Positions 44,547 to 53,703 of a stretch of DNA of 64,000 nt are shown piece after piece. The DNA comes from Ruminococcaceae bacterium UBA7127 (GTDB lineage: Bacteria > Bacillota > Clostridia > Oscillospirales > Acutalibacteraceae): contig DKXL01000003.1 of assembly GCA_002493005.1 (NCBI GenBank), positions 1,779-65,778 of the forward strand. Reading direction: 5' to 3'. Under the pieces are notes generated by a model. It was not told the DNA's origin. It ran no database searches and saw nothing but the letters and a program-made list of their open reading frames with translations. Each line of letters starts with the position of its first letter. The stretch's first letter is position 1. The position numbers and the translations under genes were made by a program.

Positions 44547-46409
44547 TTAATTCAAATCCTTTGAAATTATATTTACCATACCTTCGTCATCAAGCTTAAG
44601 CATACTCAGAGCTTCACTGACGGACATTTGCTTTACAAATTTATCGTTAATAGCTTTTATATGGTAGCTGCCGTCAAATTTTGTTTGGAACAGCAAGTCA
44701 GAAAAATTACGGGCAATGCCGCCGTTCTTTATGCCCTCTTCAAAAAACCAAACGTTTTCAAATTCTGATGCAATAGCTACCGCATCATCGCTTATGGGCT
44801 TGATTTTACAAAGCTTAAGTATGCAAATTTCAATGCCCGTTTTTGCAAGGGTTTCCTTTGCCTTGCAGGCATAAGAGAACAGTTTTCCGTATGTTATAAG
44901 CAGATTTTGGCAGTTTATATTGCCGTAAACATTGTATTCAATACTCTCTTCACCGAAATCGTCAGGTTTGTACAACTCACCGCCTCGCGGATAACGTACA
45001 ACAGCAAGGCCATCGCAAACATAAACTGCTGTAGTAAGCGACTTTCTCATTCCTTCAAAGTATGTCGGTGAAAAAATTGTAGTGTTTGGAATTGTGTTTA
45101 GAATTGACACGTCGAAAACGCCCTGATGCGTTTCGCCGTCACTACCGACAATTCCGGCTCGGTCAACTGCCAGCACCAAATGAAGCTGTGACAAGGCGGC
45201 ATCGTGGATAAGCTGATCATACGACCGCTGTAAAAACGTTGAGTAAACCGCAAAAACAGGACGCATATCCTTGGCGGCAAGTCCGCATCCAAATGTGACA
45301 GCGTGTTCCTCGGCAATGCCGACATCAAAAAAACGATCACGGTAATTTCGTGCAAAAGTGCTCAATCCTGTTCCCTGCGACATAGCCGCTGTGATAGCGC
45401 ACAGCTTTTTGTCCGTTTCGGCAAGTTCACACATTAACTTGCCAAATTCCGCAGAAAAGCCTTTATGGCTTGAAATCGGCTCGCCTGAATCAATATCAAA
45501 CTGCCCTATTCCGTGAAATTCTCCCGGATTATCCTCAGCCGGTTGATAGCCCTTGCCTTTTTTGGTAACAACATGCAAAATCACAGGCGCATTAATTTTT
45601 TTTGCCGCTTGCAACGCGTTTTCAAGCTCAGGCACATTGTGTCCGTCAATAGGTCCGATATAAGTAAATCCAAAGCAATCAAACAGTGTATTTTTGTAAA
45701 TCAAATTCTTGATTCTTGATTTCCCTCTGCGCAAAAATGACTTAAGAGGATTGCCTATCAGAGGTATTTTTGTCAGCACCTTTTCGGTTATACGCTTTAC
45801 GCGAATATACCACGGCTGAATCCTCACTGTAGTAAGGTAGCGCGGAACAGCGCCAACATTTGGCGAAATTGACATTTTGTTGTCGTTGAGAATAACAATA
45901 AAGTTTTTCTTAAATCTGCCGGCATTATTCATACCCTCATATGCAAGTCCGCCGGTAAACGAGCCGTCACCGATAACTGCTATTGTTGAGCTGTGATCTC
46001 CTGCAATTTGCTTTGCCACCGCTATGCCCAACGCGGCAGAGATTGAAGTACTGCTGTGACCGGTATTAAAATCATCGTATTTGCTTTCGCCGCGCTTTGG
46101 AAAGCCAGAAATTCCGCCCTTTTGGCGCAAAGTATCAAAGTCGTCAAAACGACCCGTTAAAAGCTTGTGAGTATATGCCTGATGACCGACATCCCACACA
46201 ATACTGTCCCTTGGGAAATTGAATACACGGTTTAATGCAACTGTAAGCTCAACTACACCCAAATTCGGTGAAAGGTGACCTCCGTTTACAGAAACGGTTT
46301 CGACAAGTTTTTCACGAATTTCGGTACACAGCTTTGGAATATCATTTTCATCAATCTTTTTAACATCGTGCGGCGATTTAATTTTTGAAAGCAGTTTATA
46401 TTCACCCAT
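44547..46409 (-). CDS. dxs: 1-deoxy-D-xylulose-5-phosphate synthase
   Basis: 620 aa thiamine-diphosphate enzyme that makes DXP from pyruvate and glyceraldehyde-3-phosphate, the first step of the MEP isoprenoid route. Motifs: SIVWDVGHQAYTHKLLTGR, VIGDGSFTGGLAYEGMNNAG (TPP/Mg), DGHNVPELENAL and, in the pyrimidine domain, DRAGIVGSDGETHQGVFDVS. Downstream of ispA, as in many Firmicutes. Confidence 0.98.
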   Translation of the reverse strand: MGEYKLLSKIKSPHDVKKIDENDIPKLCTEIREKLVETVSVNGGHLSPNLGVVELTVALNRVFNFPRDSIVWDVGHQAYTHKLLTGRFDDFDTLRQKGGISGFPKRGESKYDDFNTGHSSTSISAALGIAVAKQIAGDHSSTIAVIGDGSFTGGLAYEGMNNAGRFKKNFIVILNDNKMSISPNVGAVPRYLTTVRIQPWYIRVKRITEKVLTKIPLIGNPLKSFLRRGKSRIKNLIYKNTLFDCFGFTYIGPIDGHNVPELENALQAAKKINAPVILHVVTKKGKGYQPAEDNPGEFHGIGQFDIDSGEPISSHKGFSAEFGKLMCELAETDKKLCAITAAMSQGTGLSTFARNYRDRFFDVGIAEEHAVTFGCGLAAKDMRPVFAVYSTFLQRSYDQLIHDAALSQLHLVLAVDRAGIVGSDGETHQGVFDVSILNTIPNTTIFSPTYFEGMRKSLTTAVYVCDGLAVVRYPRGGELYKPDDFGEESIEYNVYGNINCQNLLITYGKLFSYACKAKETLAKTGIEICILKLCKIKPISDDAVAIASEFENVWFFEEGIKNGGIARNFSDLLFQTKFDGSYHIKAINDKFVKQMSVSEALSMLKLDDEGMVNIISKDLN

Positions 46410-46444
46410 TTTTATCCTACCGTATTATAATTTGAAAATATGAT

Positions 46445-47323
46445 TTATTTGTTCCTGTTTGCAAGTTTAAATGCATATTCTTTAAGTGAAGTTGTATCAG
46501 TATCAAAAGCAGACAACGCAGCAATCGCCTTGTCTGTAAGATTGCTGACAAGTTTTTTGCATTCATCAATGCCGAGCAATGAAACATAGGTTGACTTGCT
46601 GTTCTCTTTATCACTGCCGACAGGCTTGCCGAGTTCCTCATCAGATGAGATTACATCAAGAATATCATCCTGAATTTGAAAAGCTATTCCGATACATTCG
46701 CCGTACTCGGACGCGGCTTTTATTTTTGCTTCATCAGCACCGGCGCTTATGCAGCCCAGTTCACAGGCGGCTTTAATCAGACAAGCAGTCTTTTTGTAAT
46801 CCATTTCCTGCAAAACCTCAAGCGGTGCATTTGTATTTTCACTCATCAGGTCAATAACCTGACCGCCCACCATACCGGTGGCGCCTGCATATTCCGCAAG
46901 CACAGATGCAGCCTTACAGCAGGCATCAGCACCGCAGATTTCGACAGAATTCTTGCAGGTAATAGTTTCAAATGCAAGAGTCTGCAATGCATCACCTGCA
47001 AGGAGGGCAATATCCTCACCATACACCTTGTGGTTTGAAGGCTTGCCGCGGCGCAGGTCATCGTCGTCCATACAAGGTAAATCATCATGTATAAGCGAAT
47101 ATGTGTGTATCATCTCAACAGCACAGGCAAACGGAACTGCGCATTCGGCACGACCTGAGCACAAGGCATTAAACTCAAACACAAGAGAAGGACGAACGCG
47201 CTTGCCTCCTGCCTCAAGACTGTATTTCATTGAGTTTATAAGCTTTTTTTCCCTGCACTTGTCATCAGGCAAAAAAGTAAATAATGATTGTTCACAAAGT
47301 GCCGCGTAATCAATGCTGTTCAT
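46445..47323 (-). CDS. ispA: farnesyl/geranyl diphosphate synthase
   Basis: 292-aa polyprenyl synthetase: first Asp-rich motif in YSLIHDDLPCMDDDDLRRGK, second in FQIQDDILDV. Condenses DMAPP/IPP to farnesyl diphosphate for undecaprenyl and other isoprenoids. The start is ATG 47323 with GGAGG upstream, immediately after the xseB stop. Confidence 0.96.
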   Translation of the reverse strand: MNSIDYAALCEQSLFTFLPDDKCREKKLINSMKYSLEAGGKRVRPSLVFEFNALCSGRAECAVPFACAVEMIHTYSLIHDDLPCMDDDDLRRGKPSNHKVYGEDIALLAGDALQTLAFETITCKNSVEICGADACCKAASVLAEYAGATGMVGGQVIDLMSENTNAPLEVLQEMDYKKTACLIKAACELGCISAGADEAKIKAASEYGECIGIAFQIQDDILDVISSDEELGKPVGSDKENSKSTYVSLLGIDECKKLVSNLTDKAIAALSAFDTDTTSLKEYAFKLANRNK

Positions 47324-47324
47324 C

Positions 47325-47537
47325 TCAGTTACCTCCGTTTGACAAATTGCTGATTCTGTCATTAATATCCTGAATTTTTCCCTTACAGGTTTCCAGTTCT
47401 TTCATACAAAAGCCAAGAAGCTCACAAGCCTTTGCATACTCCTCCATACTTTCGTTTAAAGTCAAATTGTCGTTTTCCATTCTGCTGACTGATTTCTCAA
47501 GTAATTCATTTGCCTGTTCAAAGGTCATATTTCCCAT
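47325..47537 (-). CDS. xseB: exodeoxyribonuclease VII small subunit
   Basis: 70 aa: TFEQANELLEKSVSRMENDN, then LTLNESMEEYAKACELLGFC, the helical hairpin of XseB. XseB binds XseA to form exonuclease VII. xseA is not next to it, unlike in most genomes with the xseAB-ispA order; the preceding gene is whiA. The start overlaps the whiA stop by one base. Confidence 0.93.
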   Translation of the reverse strand: MGNMTFEQANELLEKSVSRMENDNLTLNESMEEYAKACELLGFCMKELETCKGKIQDINDRISNLSNGGN

Positions 47538-48460
47538 TATTTGTCCTCCGTTTGTACGTATTCAAGCAATCTTTGCATACGATGATTTGCCCCGCTTCGG
47601 CTGATTGGTACAGACAGATTTTGTCCCAAATCACGCAGTGACATCTCAGGATTTTCAAGTCTTAAATATGCTATCTCCTTTAAGTCGTCGGGCAAAGTAT
47701 CAAGCCCTGTTGTTTGTTTTATATAGTTAATTGCCTCAAGCTGCTTTGCGGATGCGGCTGCAACCTTACCAATGTTGGCAATTTCTCCGTTGGTACGGCG
47801 ATTTACATTATTGCGCACCTGCTTTATAGCCTTGGTGCCCATAATCTCCATAGCCTTTATCGGTGCGCCGATATATGTGAGCAAATCGCAAATCTGTTCG
47901 CTCTCTTTAAAGTATACTATATAGTTGCCATTGCGGATAACAGTTTTTGGAGTCAGCGTACAATCAGTGATCTCACTGATTATCTTGCACAAATCGACTG
48001 ACAAATTCTTGTGTGGCACGCAAAGTTCGGCATGATAGCTCTTAATTGGATTTGTTACCGAGCCACAGCTTAAAAATACTCCGCGCAAAAACGGAGCAAC
48101 AAGGTCATCACTTGAAAGATTTGCTCTGTTGACCCTGAGTGTTATCTGATTTTCAGTGTGCCCATAGTCGTCATAGATTTTTTTGCAATCGTTCTCATCA
48201 ACAACGATAATCTTGTACAGATGGCTGTCATCCGACCTCGTTCTCAGTGCAGTCTGCTTTTCTATTATCGGCATATAAAGATTTTGCAAAAGCATAACGA
48301 TTCGTTTACTCGCATAGGAGTTTTCTGTAGTAAAAACAATTTTGTTTTGTGAAAAATATTTACAGAAAAGCAACATTCCATAAAGCTCTGCTCTGAGCAC
48401 TTCTCTGTCACAGCTTAAGACAGCACAAAGCTCCTTTTTTACATCTGATGAAAAAGACAT
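47537..48460 (-). CDS. whiA: WhiA, DNA-binding cell-division regulator
   Basis: 307 aa. N-terminal degenerate LAGLIDADG homing-endonuclease fold (SSDVKKELCAVLSCDR; FLRGVFLSCGSVTNP), C-terminal helix-turn-helix (MSLRDLGQNLSVPISRSGAN). Affects division and chromosome organisation in Firmicutes. Adjacent to rapZ as usual; the gap is 2 nt. yvcK, normally between them, is missing here. Confidence 0.96.
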   Translation of the reverse strand: MSFSSDVKKELCAVLSCDREVLRAELYGMLLFCKYFSQNKIVFTTENSYASKRIVMLLQNLYMPIIEKQTALRTRSDDSHLYKIIVVDENDCKKIYDDYGHTENQITLRVNRANLSSDDLVAPFLRGVFLSCGSVTNPIKSYHAELCVPHKNLSVDLCKIISEITDCTLTPKTVIRNGNYIVYFKESEQICDLLTYIGAPIKAMEIMGTKAIKQVRNNVNRRTNGEIANIGKVAAASAKQLEAINYIKQTTGLDTLPDDLKEIAYLRLENPEMSLRDLGQNLSVPISRSGANHRMQRLLEYVQTEDK

Positions 48461-48462
48461 TT

Positions 48463-49329
48463 TTACCCCTTGTCAATATCACGGTGTGTAATAACACATT
48501 TATAACCCTTGCTGATAAAATAATCATCAAGCTGCATAGCAATGGTAACACTGCGATGCTTTCCGCCGGTACAGCCAATTCCCACAACAAGCTCACTTTT
48601 GCCTTCTTTAAGATAAAGCGGAACAGAAAAATCAAGCATATAAAGCAGTCTTTTTAAAAACTCCTGCGTTTCTTCATCACTTAAAACATAATCCCTGATT
48701 TCCTTGTCAAGACCGGTGAGCGATTTAAGTTCGGGAATATAGAATGGATTTGGCAAACAGCGAACATCCATAATAAGGTCAGCCTCAAGCGGAATTCCGT
48801 ACTTAAAACCAAATGACATAAAAGTTATCGTGAGTGCCTGGGAAGTATCCTCCATAAACATTGACATAACACGCTCACGTAACTGTTTATTTGACATATA
48901 TGTAGTATCAATCTTAAAATTCGCAATGCTCTTGATTGGCAATAAAAGCGCCTTTTCAAACTCTACAGCGTCCGCAACCGAACCGTCCTTAAGCCTATCG
49001 GCAAGCGGATGCTTGCGGCGGGTTTCTTTGTAGCGAATAATAAGTCTGTCAGTTTTCGCATCAAAAAACATAACCTTAACACTTTTATGGTTTTCTTTAA
49101 ATTTTCTAATTTCATTATACATTGTGTCAAATTTTTCGTTACCGCGGACATCAACCACAACTGCAACTCTGCGCATTGATTCATCATCAGACTTTGAGCA
49201 GAGAGCATATAAGGTTGACAAAAGAGATGACGGTAAATTATCAACACAATAATAACCTATATCTTCAAGAACGTGGAGTGCAGTGGTCTTGCCTGCGCCC
49301 GACATTCCTGTAATGATTACAAACTCCAT
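48463..49329 (-). CDS. rapZ: RapZ/YvcJ family nucleotide-binding protein
   Basis: 288 aa: Walker A in VIITGMSGAGKTTALHVLED, LRYKETRRKHPL-like basic segment (IRYKETRRKHPLADRL) and the C-terminal domain with VVGIGCTGGKHRSVTIA. In E. coli RapZ controls an sRNA that sets GlmS; the Firmicute YvcJ role is less clear. The ATG at 49329 has AGGTG 6 nt before it; an upstream GTG overlaps the site. Confidence 0.95.
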   Translation of the reverse strand: MEFVIITGMSGAGKTTALHVLEDIGYYCVDNLPSSLLSTLYALCSKSDDESMRRVAVVVDVRGNEKFDTMYNEIRKFKENHKSVKVMFFDAKTDRLIIRYKETRRKHPLADRLKDGSVADAVEFEKALLLPIKSIANFKIDTTYMSNKQLRERVMSMFMEDTSQALTITFMSFGFKYGIPLEADLIMDVRCLPNPFYIPELKSLTGLDKEIRDYVLSDEETQEFLKRLLYMLDFSVPLYLKEGKSELVVGIGCTGGKHRSVTIAMQLDDYFISKGYKCVITHRDIDKG

Positions 49330-49343
49330 AAAATTCACCTAAA

Positions 49344-50249
49344 TTAAAGAATAATTAACTCACATTCAAGATTGTAGCCTGTTTCATTTGAAACCGTTGA
49401 CTGCACTTCTTTTATAAGATTTTGAACATCGGCAGCCGTAGCTCCAGATCTGTTTATAATAAATCCTGCGTGCTTTTCAGATACCTGTGCACCTCCGACC
49501 AGCTTGCCCTTTAGTCCGCACTGCTCGATAAGTGCGCCTGCATAGTTACCCTCGGGTCGCTTAAATACACTGCCTGCGCTTGGAAACTCAAGCGGTTGCT
49601 TTGTTGTGCGTCTTGTCATAAAATCATCCATCTTGGCTTGGATTTCGTCCGGGTTACCCTTTTTAAGTTTTAAAGTAACACCTGTTATGATGCAGTTGTT
49701 TTTGCGATACACGCTTGTTCTGTATCCAAACTTAAGGTCGTCGCCCTCTATTCTGCCGATTTCACCTTCACTTGTTATGTGCGATACAGAATGGACTGCA
49801 TTTTTCATTTCACCGTCGTATGCGCCTGCATTCATAAACACGGCGCCGCCTACAGTACCCGGAATACCCCACGCAAACTCAAGACCGGTAAGTCCGCACT
49901 TCTTGGCAAATTTGCAAAGATAAGCAAGAGTTGCGCCTGCGCCACAGTAGATTGTGGTATCATCAACAAGCGTGATAAGTCTGAAATCGCCGTCAAGTCT
50001 TAGAACTGTTCCTCTGATTCCGTCATCGTTTACCAATACATTACTTCCGTTGCCGAGCAACATATAACTTGCGTTGTTTTTTTTACATTCAACAAGAATT
50101 TTTCTGAGTTTTGACAAATTTGTGACTTTTATGTAGGCATCAGCCAAACCGCCTATTTTGAACGTAGTGTGTCTGCTCATCGGCTCGTTTTTTCGTACAT
50201 CGCAATCTAGTGATTTAGCAAAGTTATATATAATTTCAGTACTGTTCAT
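49344..50249 (-). CDS. murB: UDP-N-acetylenolpyruvoylglucosamine reductase
   Basis: 301-aa FAD enzyme making UDP-MurNAc. FAD-binding MLLGNGSNVLVNDDGIRG; GLEFAWGIPGTVGGAVFMNA; FGYRTSVYRKN; catalytic Ser region EFPSAGSVFKRPEGNYAG. Shares the wall pathway with murC elsewhere in the window. Confidence 0.97.
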   Translation of the reverse strand: MNSTEIIYNFAKSLDCDVRKNEPMSRHTTFKIGGLADAYIKVTNLSKLRKILVECKKNNASYMLLGNGSNVLVNDDGIRGTVLRLDGDFRLITLVDDTTIYCGAGATLAYLCKFAKKCGLTGLEFAWGIPGTVGGAVFMNAGAYDGEMKNAVHSVSHITSEGEIGRIEGDDLKFGYRTSVYRKNNCIITGVTLKLKKGNPDEIQAKMDDFMTRRTTKQPLEFPSAGSVFKRPEGNYAGALIEQCGLKGKLVGGAQVSEKHAGFIINRSGATAADVQNLIKEVQSTVSNETGYNLECELIIL

Positions 50250-50264
50250 TGCATCCCCTCCGTA

Positions 50265-50984
50265 TTAATAAGCAATATTATTCTCATCAAAATAGGCTTT
50301 AAGATTTTCTGTGCTCGCATTTACTATAAGTTTTTGCGGAAAATCAATCGCTTCAAGCATTTTGAGAGTTTCGGGTGCTCTGCCGACCGTATTTGTAAAG
50401 TGAGAATCTGTGTCGACACAAATGCGTGCACCATACTTTTTGCAAAGTTTTGCAATAGTAACACAGTTGTCAATGCAGCTTTTCTTGTTTCTAAAAGCCG
50501 AATCGTTTATTTCAACAAGCTTTCCCGATTCTGCAAAAACAGGAATGACTTTATCGTAATCATATTTATAATATTCAGAGCCGCTGTGACCAATCACATT
50601 AACATTTGGGTTCTGTGCAAGCTTAAGATATGCGTTAGTGCATTTTTTGACTGTCGGCTCACCTTTCAACGTCAGCGTGTGCATTGAAGCAACAATCCAT
50701 TCAAGAGAATCCTGAAGCCGTTGTTCAACATCAATGTTTCCGTCATAGTCACAAATATTAGCCTCTATTCCCTTTAGAATTCTTACCGAGTTGAGATATG
50801 GAGGAATTATACACAATGATTCAAAATAAAACGGACCGGGTGCACCGGGCATTGTGCGTGCGTGGTCGGTAATTGCAATGGCAAAAAGCTCTTGGCGCTG
50901 CGCCTCTGCCGCCATTTCCGATATAGTAGCGTAAGCATGAGTTGACGCTATTGTATGAGTGTGAAGATCAGCTATCAGTTTCAA
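50265..50984 (-). CDS. PHP-domain phosphoesterase
   Basis: 239 aa with the PHP metal motifs ADLHTHTIAS, AITDHARTM, IEANICD, GHSGSEYY and CVDTDSHF. Resembles YcdX-like and histidinol-phosphatase-like hydrolases; substrate unknown. The start is TTG 50984 because GGGAG (in the last codons of hprK) is about 8 nt away; an ATG at 50999 overlaps hprK and lacks a site. Conserved neighbour of hprK in clostridia. Confidence 0.87.
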   Translation of the reverse strand: MKLIADLHTHTIASTHAYATISEMAAEAQRQELFAIAITDHARTMPGAPGPFYFESLCIIPPYLNSVRILKGIEANICDYDGNIDVEQRLQDSLEWIVASMHTLTLKGEPTVKKCTNAYLKLAQNPNVNVIGHSGSEYYKYDYDKVIPVFAESGKLVEINDSAFRNKKSCIDNCVTIAKLCKKYGARICVDTDSHFTNTVGRAPETLKMLEAIDFPQKLIVNASTENLKAYFDENNIAY

Positions 50985-50989
50985 GTTAA

Positions 50990-51958
50990 TTACTCCCATT
51001 TATCAATTACAACCTTTGGTGACGGAGCCATATCGTTCATATCCATACCAAGGCTTTTCAAAAGATCCTGAGCCGCATTGTAGCCCATCTTCTTTTGTCT
51101 GTTATTCATTGCGGCTACCTCAATAATTACCGCGAGGTTACGTCCGGGCTTAACAGGGATAGTCAGTGTGGGCACTTCTACTCCCAAAATATCCATAAAT
51201 TCGTTATCAAGACCCATTCTGTCGTATACCTTGGTGTTGTCCCACAGTTCAAGGTTGATTACCATATCAATTTTTTCCTGCATTTTGACAGCGCCCATAC
51301 CAAACAGCTTACGTGCATTGATAATTCCTATACCGCGAAGCTCAATAAAATGGCGAATGTTTGCCGGGGACTGACCTATAAGGGTTGTTGCAGTGGTTCT
51401 TCGTATTTCAACGGCATCATCGGCTACAAGACGATGTCCGCGCTTAATAAGCTCAATAGCAGTTTCACTCTTACCAACACCGCTGTCGCCTATAAGCAGA
51501 CAGCCTTCGCCGTAAACCTCTACCAAAACTCCGTGGCGGGTAATGCGAGGAGCAAGCGCACGGTTCAAATATTGTACAAGGTATGCAGTAAGGTCGGATG
51601 TATTGTCGTTTGAACTGAGAATTGAAACCTTGTGCAGCTTTGCGCTCTCCAAAATAGCGTTTGACGGCTCAATGTCACGGCAAATAATTACCGCAGGAGG
51701 ACCAAAGCTGAAAATTGAATCAATAACCATTCTTTGAGCCTCAGAGCCAAATCTGCCTAGATATGAAAACTCAGTGTTGCCGAGCACCTGTATACGCTTA
51801 TTGTCAAAAAACTCAAAATATCCGGTGAGTTCAAGCCCCGGACGATTGATTTCTATTGTAGAAATATTAATGTCATTAAAGTTATCGGCAAGGTATACCT
51901 TAGTTAAATTTAAATCTTCAACGATTTGGGATAACGAAACAGAAAAACCAGTAGCCAT
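50990..51958 (-). CDS. hprK: HPr kinase/phosphorylase
   Basis: 322 aa. N-terminal domain to ~130, then Walker A in LIGDSGVGKSETAIELIKRG, the catalytic His in CLLIG... upstream (RHGVLVEVYGEG), and the family signature IELRGIGIINARKLFG. Phosphorylates HPr on Ser-46 in response to glycolytic state for carbon catabolite control. The ATG at 51958 has only AGGGCG nearby. TATAAT (complement 51996-52001) may be the -10 of the promoter that opens the long minus-strand block. Confidence 0.97.
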   Translation of the reverse strand: MATGFSVSLSQIVEDLNLTKVYLADNFNDINISTIEINRPGLELTGYFEFFDNKRIQVLGNTEFSYLGRFGSEAQRMVIDSIFSFGPPAVIICRDIEPSNAILESAKLHKVSILSSNDNTSDLTAYLVQYLNRALAPRITRHGVLVEVYGEGCLLIGDSGVGKSETAIELIKRGHRLVADDAVEIRRTTATTLIGQSPANIRHFIELRGIGIINARKLFGMGAVKMQEKIDMVINLELWDNTKVYDRMGLDNEFMDILGVEVPTLTIPVKPGRNLAVIIEVAAMNNRQKKMGYNAAQDLLKSLGMDMNDMAPSPKVVIDKWE

Positions 51959-52070
51959 AATGCATCGCCCTATCTTGTTATATATAATTATTTCTATTAT
52001 ACACCATATCGGGCTTTGTATAAAGTCTTTTTGTGAATTATTTTTCAATTTTTAATTATTTTTTCATTTT

Positions 52071-52652
52071 TTAACTTATGCTGTAAGGCTCAGCTTTTAA
52101 TTCGTTTTTAGAATTAATATATGAAACATAAAATTCTCTTTTGTTATCACCTGCAAAACTATTGTATATAGATAAAGAATTTGTTTTAACCTTATCGTTT
52201 TTATTCTTTAAAAGCATTATATGATCTTCTATTGTTTTTAGCCCTTCTTTATTTTTTGAAAAAAATTTCATTGTACCGTCATCGCACAGTGAAACATACA
52301 ACAACGGAGATATGTCATATCTGCTTGAAACAAACGCAATGTCCGACCTCATAACCTGTAAATATGCATTTTCATTGATTAACAACAGCTCAAGTTTTGA
52401 CATAGAAAGGTTTGGAATATAGCTCTTTTTTGCTTTTTGGACAGCATCGGAAAGTGAATTTGCTTTTATAGAAACGGGATTTTTTGCATTGCCGCTGTCG
52501 ATAATATAAAAAGTGTATGACAAACCGTCCGAAGTCTGATTTATCGTGACAGTTTCCGCAAGAGATGCGACATCTATCTGTTTTGAGCTTTTGCAACCCT
52601 GCAAAAAAATCATAAGCAAACATATTAAGCCAATCAAAAATTTTTTAATCAC
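52071..52652 (-). CDS. short GerC-like germination lipoprotein
   Basis: 193 aa with a lipoprotein signal (MIKKFLIGLICLLMIFLQGC). The next ~110 residues resemble the N-terminal part of Ger(x)C proteins (YIPNLSMSKLELLLIN; FVSSRYDISPLLYVSLCDDG). Usual GerC proteins have ~370-400 aa with three domains; this one stops after about the first. GTG start at 52652, inside the end of gerB, with GGAGG 8 nt upstream. It may be a natural short C subunit or a decayed one; the clean RBS and operon position favour a working gene. Confidence 0.7.
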   Translation of the reverse strand: MIKKFLIGLICLLMIFLQGCKSSKQIDVASLAETVTINQTSDGLSYTFYIIDSGNAKNPVSIKANSLSDAVQKAKKSYIPNLSMSKLELLLINENAYLQVMRSDIAFVSSRYDISPLLYVSLCDDGTMKFFSKNKEGLKTIEDHIMLLKNKNDKVKTNSLSIYNSFAGDNKREFYVSYINSKNELKAEPYSIS

Positions 52653-53703
52653 TTAGCCGCCTCCTGAAGATTATCATATAGCACGTTGGAATTAAAACAG
52701 CCGACACAAAATTCAGTACATTCAGAATATTGTAATCCGTTAATATATCTTCGATTACATTAAATCTTTGTGCACATACAAAAAGAATAAAAACTATAAC
52801 GGCAAATACATTTAAAACTAACTTAGAGCCTTTACTGTATGCGGAATTTTTAACGCTTGTAAATACCGCTGAAATCAGGATAAAAATAAATGAAGTAACA
52901 GCGGCAAGAAAAAAGCTATCCATTCCGCTTGCAAAGCTGAAATGAGATGTTTTTGAAAGGATAAACATCTGATATGCCTGCTGTCTTCCGTAGCCTGAAA
53001 GCACAAAATATATAAATACAAGTGATAGAGCAGCCAAAACAAAAATTGCGGCTATAGCAAGAATAATATGTCTTTTTTTGAATTTGTTTGTATTTTGTGA
53101 ATTAAAGGCAAAAATCACTGTAATAAATGAAATTGACGAGAAAAAAGAAACTGCTTTAAACGCCGCATTGTAATCTATCTGAATGTCAAAATTTTGCGAG
53201 CTAAAATCAAAATTTGATATGTTACCGCCGAATATAATCAAAAAAGCTATAATTGAAAATACAAAAATAAATAATGCAACACGGGAAAGTGCACAAATTC
53301 CTTTGTGGGCGGCATATGTGCATACTGCTAACAGCAATGCCGCAATCACATATTTATTGGCATCGGGATTAAGTGATTTTGAAAAAAGGTCGCAGTATCT
53401 TATCAAAAAACCTGTTGCCAGATACGCAAAATACATCGCGTAATAAGATGAAACAAAAATAACTGCCGAAGGCGTTGAGGTCTTTGCAAAAGAAATGAAA
53501 TCTTTTTTTGTACGGAGCTTTATTATTATTGACGGAACAGCGTACAGCAAGCAAATCAGCAAACCTATAATCACGCCTGCAATATCATTCGCAAAAGTTG
53601 AATTTTCTATATTTTGAACATTATAAAGCATCAATACCGTACAAGCGCTGATAAACAAAACAATCATTAAACGAACTGATGAAAAGCGAATTTTTGACTG
53701 CAT
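52645..53703 (-). CDS. GerB-family spore germination permease
   Basis: 352 aa, ten predicted helices, APC-superfamily spore germination permease (GerAB type). In GerA receptors this subunit binds the amino acid or sugar germinant. Some conserved positions of typical GerAB proteins are hard to see, so it is a diverged member; identity rests on topology, length and its place between gerA- and gerC-like genes. It overlaps gerA by one base (TAATG) and gerC by eight. Confidence 0.8.
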   Translation of the reverse strand: MQSKIRFSSVRLMIVLFISACTVLMLYNVQNIENSTFANDIAGVIIGLLICLLYAVPSIIIKLRTKKDFISFAKTSTPSAVIFVSSYYAMYFAYLATGFLIRYCDLFSKSLNPDANKYVIAALLLAVCTYAAHKGICALSRVALFIFVFSIIAFLIIFGGNISNFDFSSQNFDIQIDYNAAFKAVSFFSSISFITVIFAFNSQNTNKFKKRHIILAIAAIFVLAALSLVFIYFVLSGYGRQQAYQMFILSKTSHFSFASGMDSFFLAAVTSFIFILISAVFTSVKNSAYSKGSKLVLNVFAVIVFILFVCAQRFNVIEDILTDYNILNVLNFVSAVLIPTCYMIIFRRRLSD

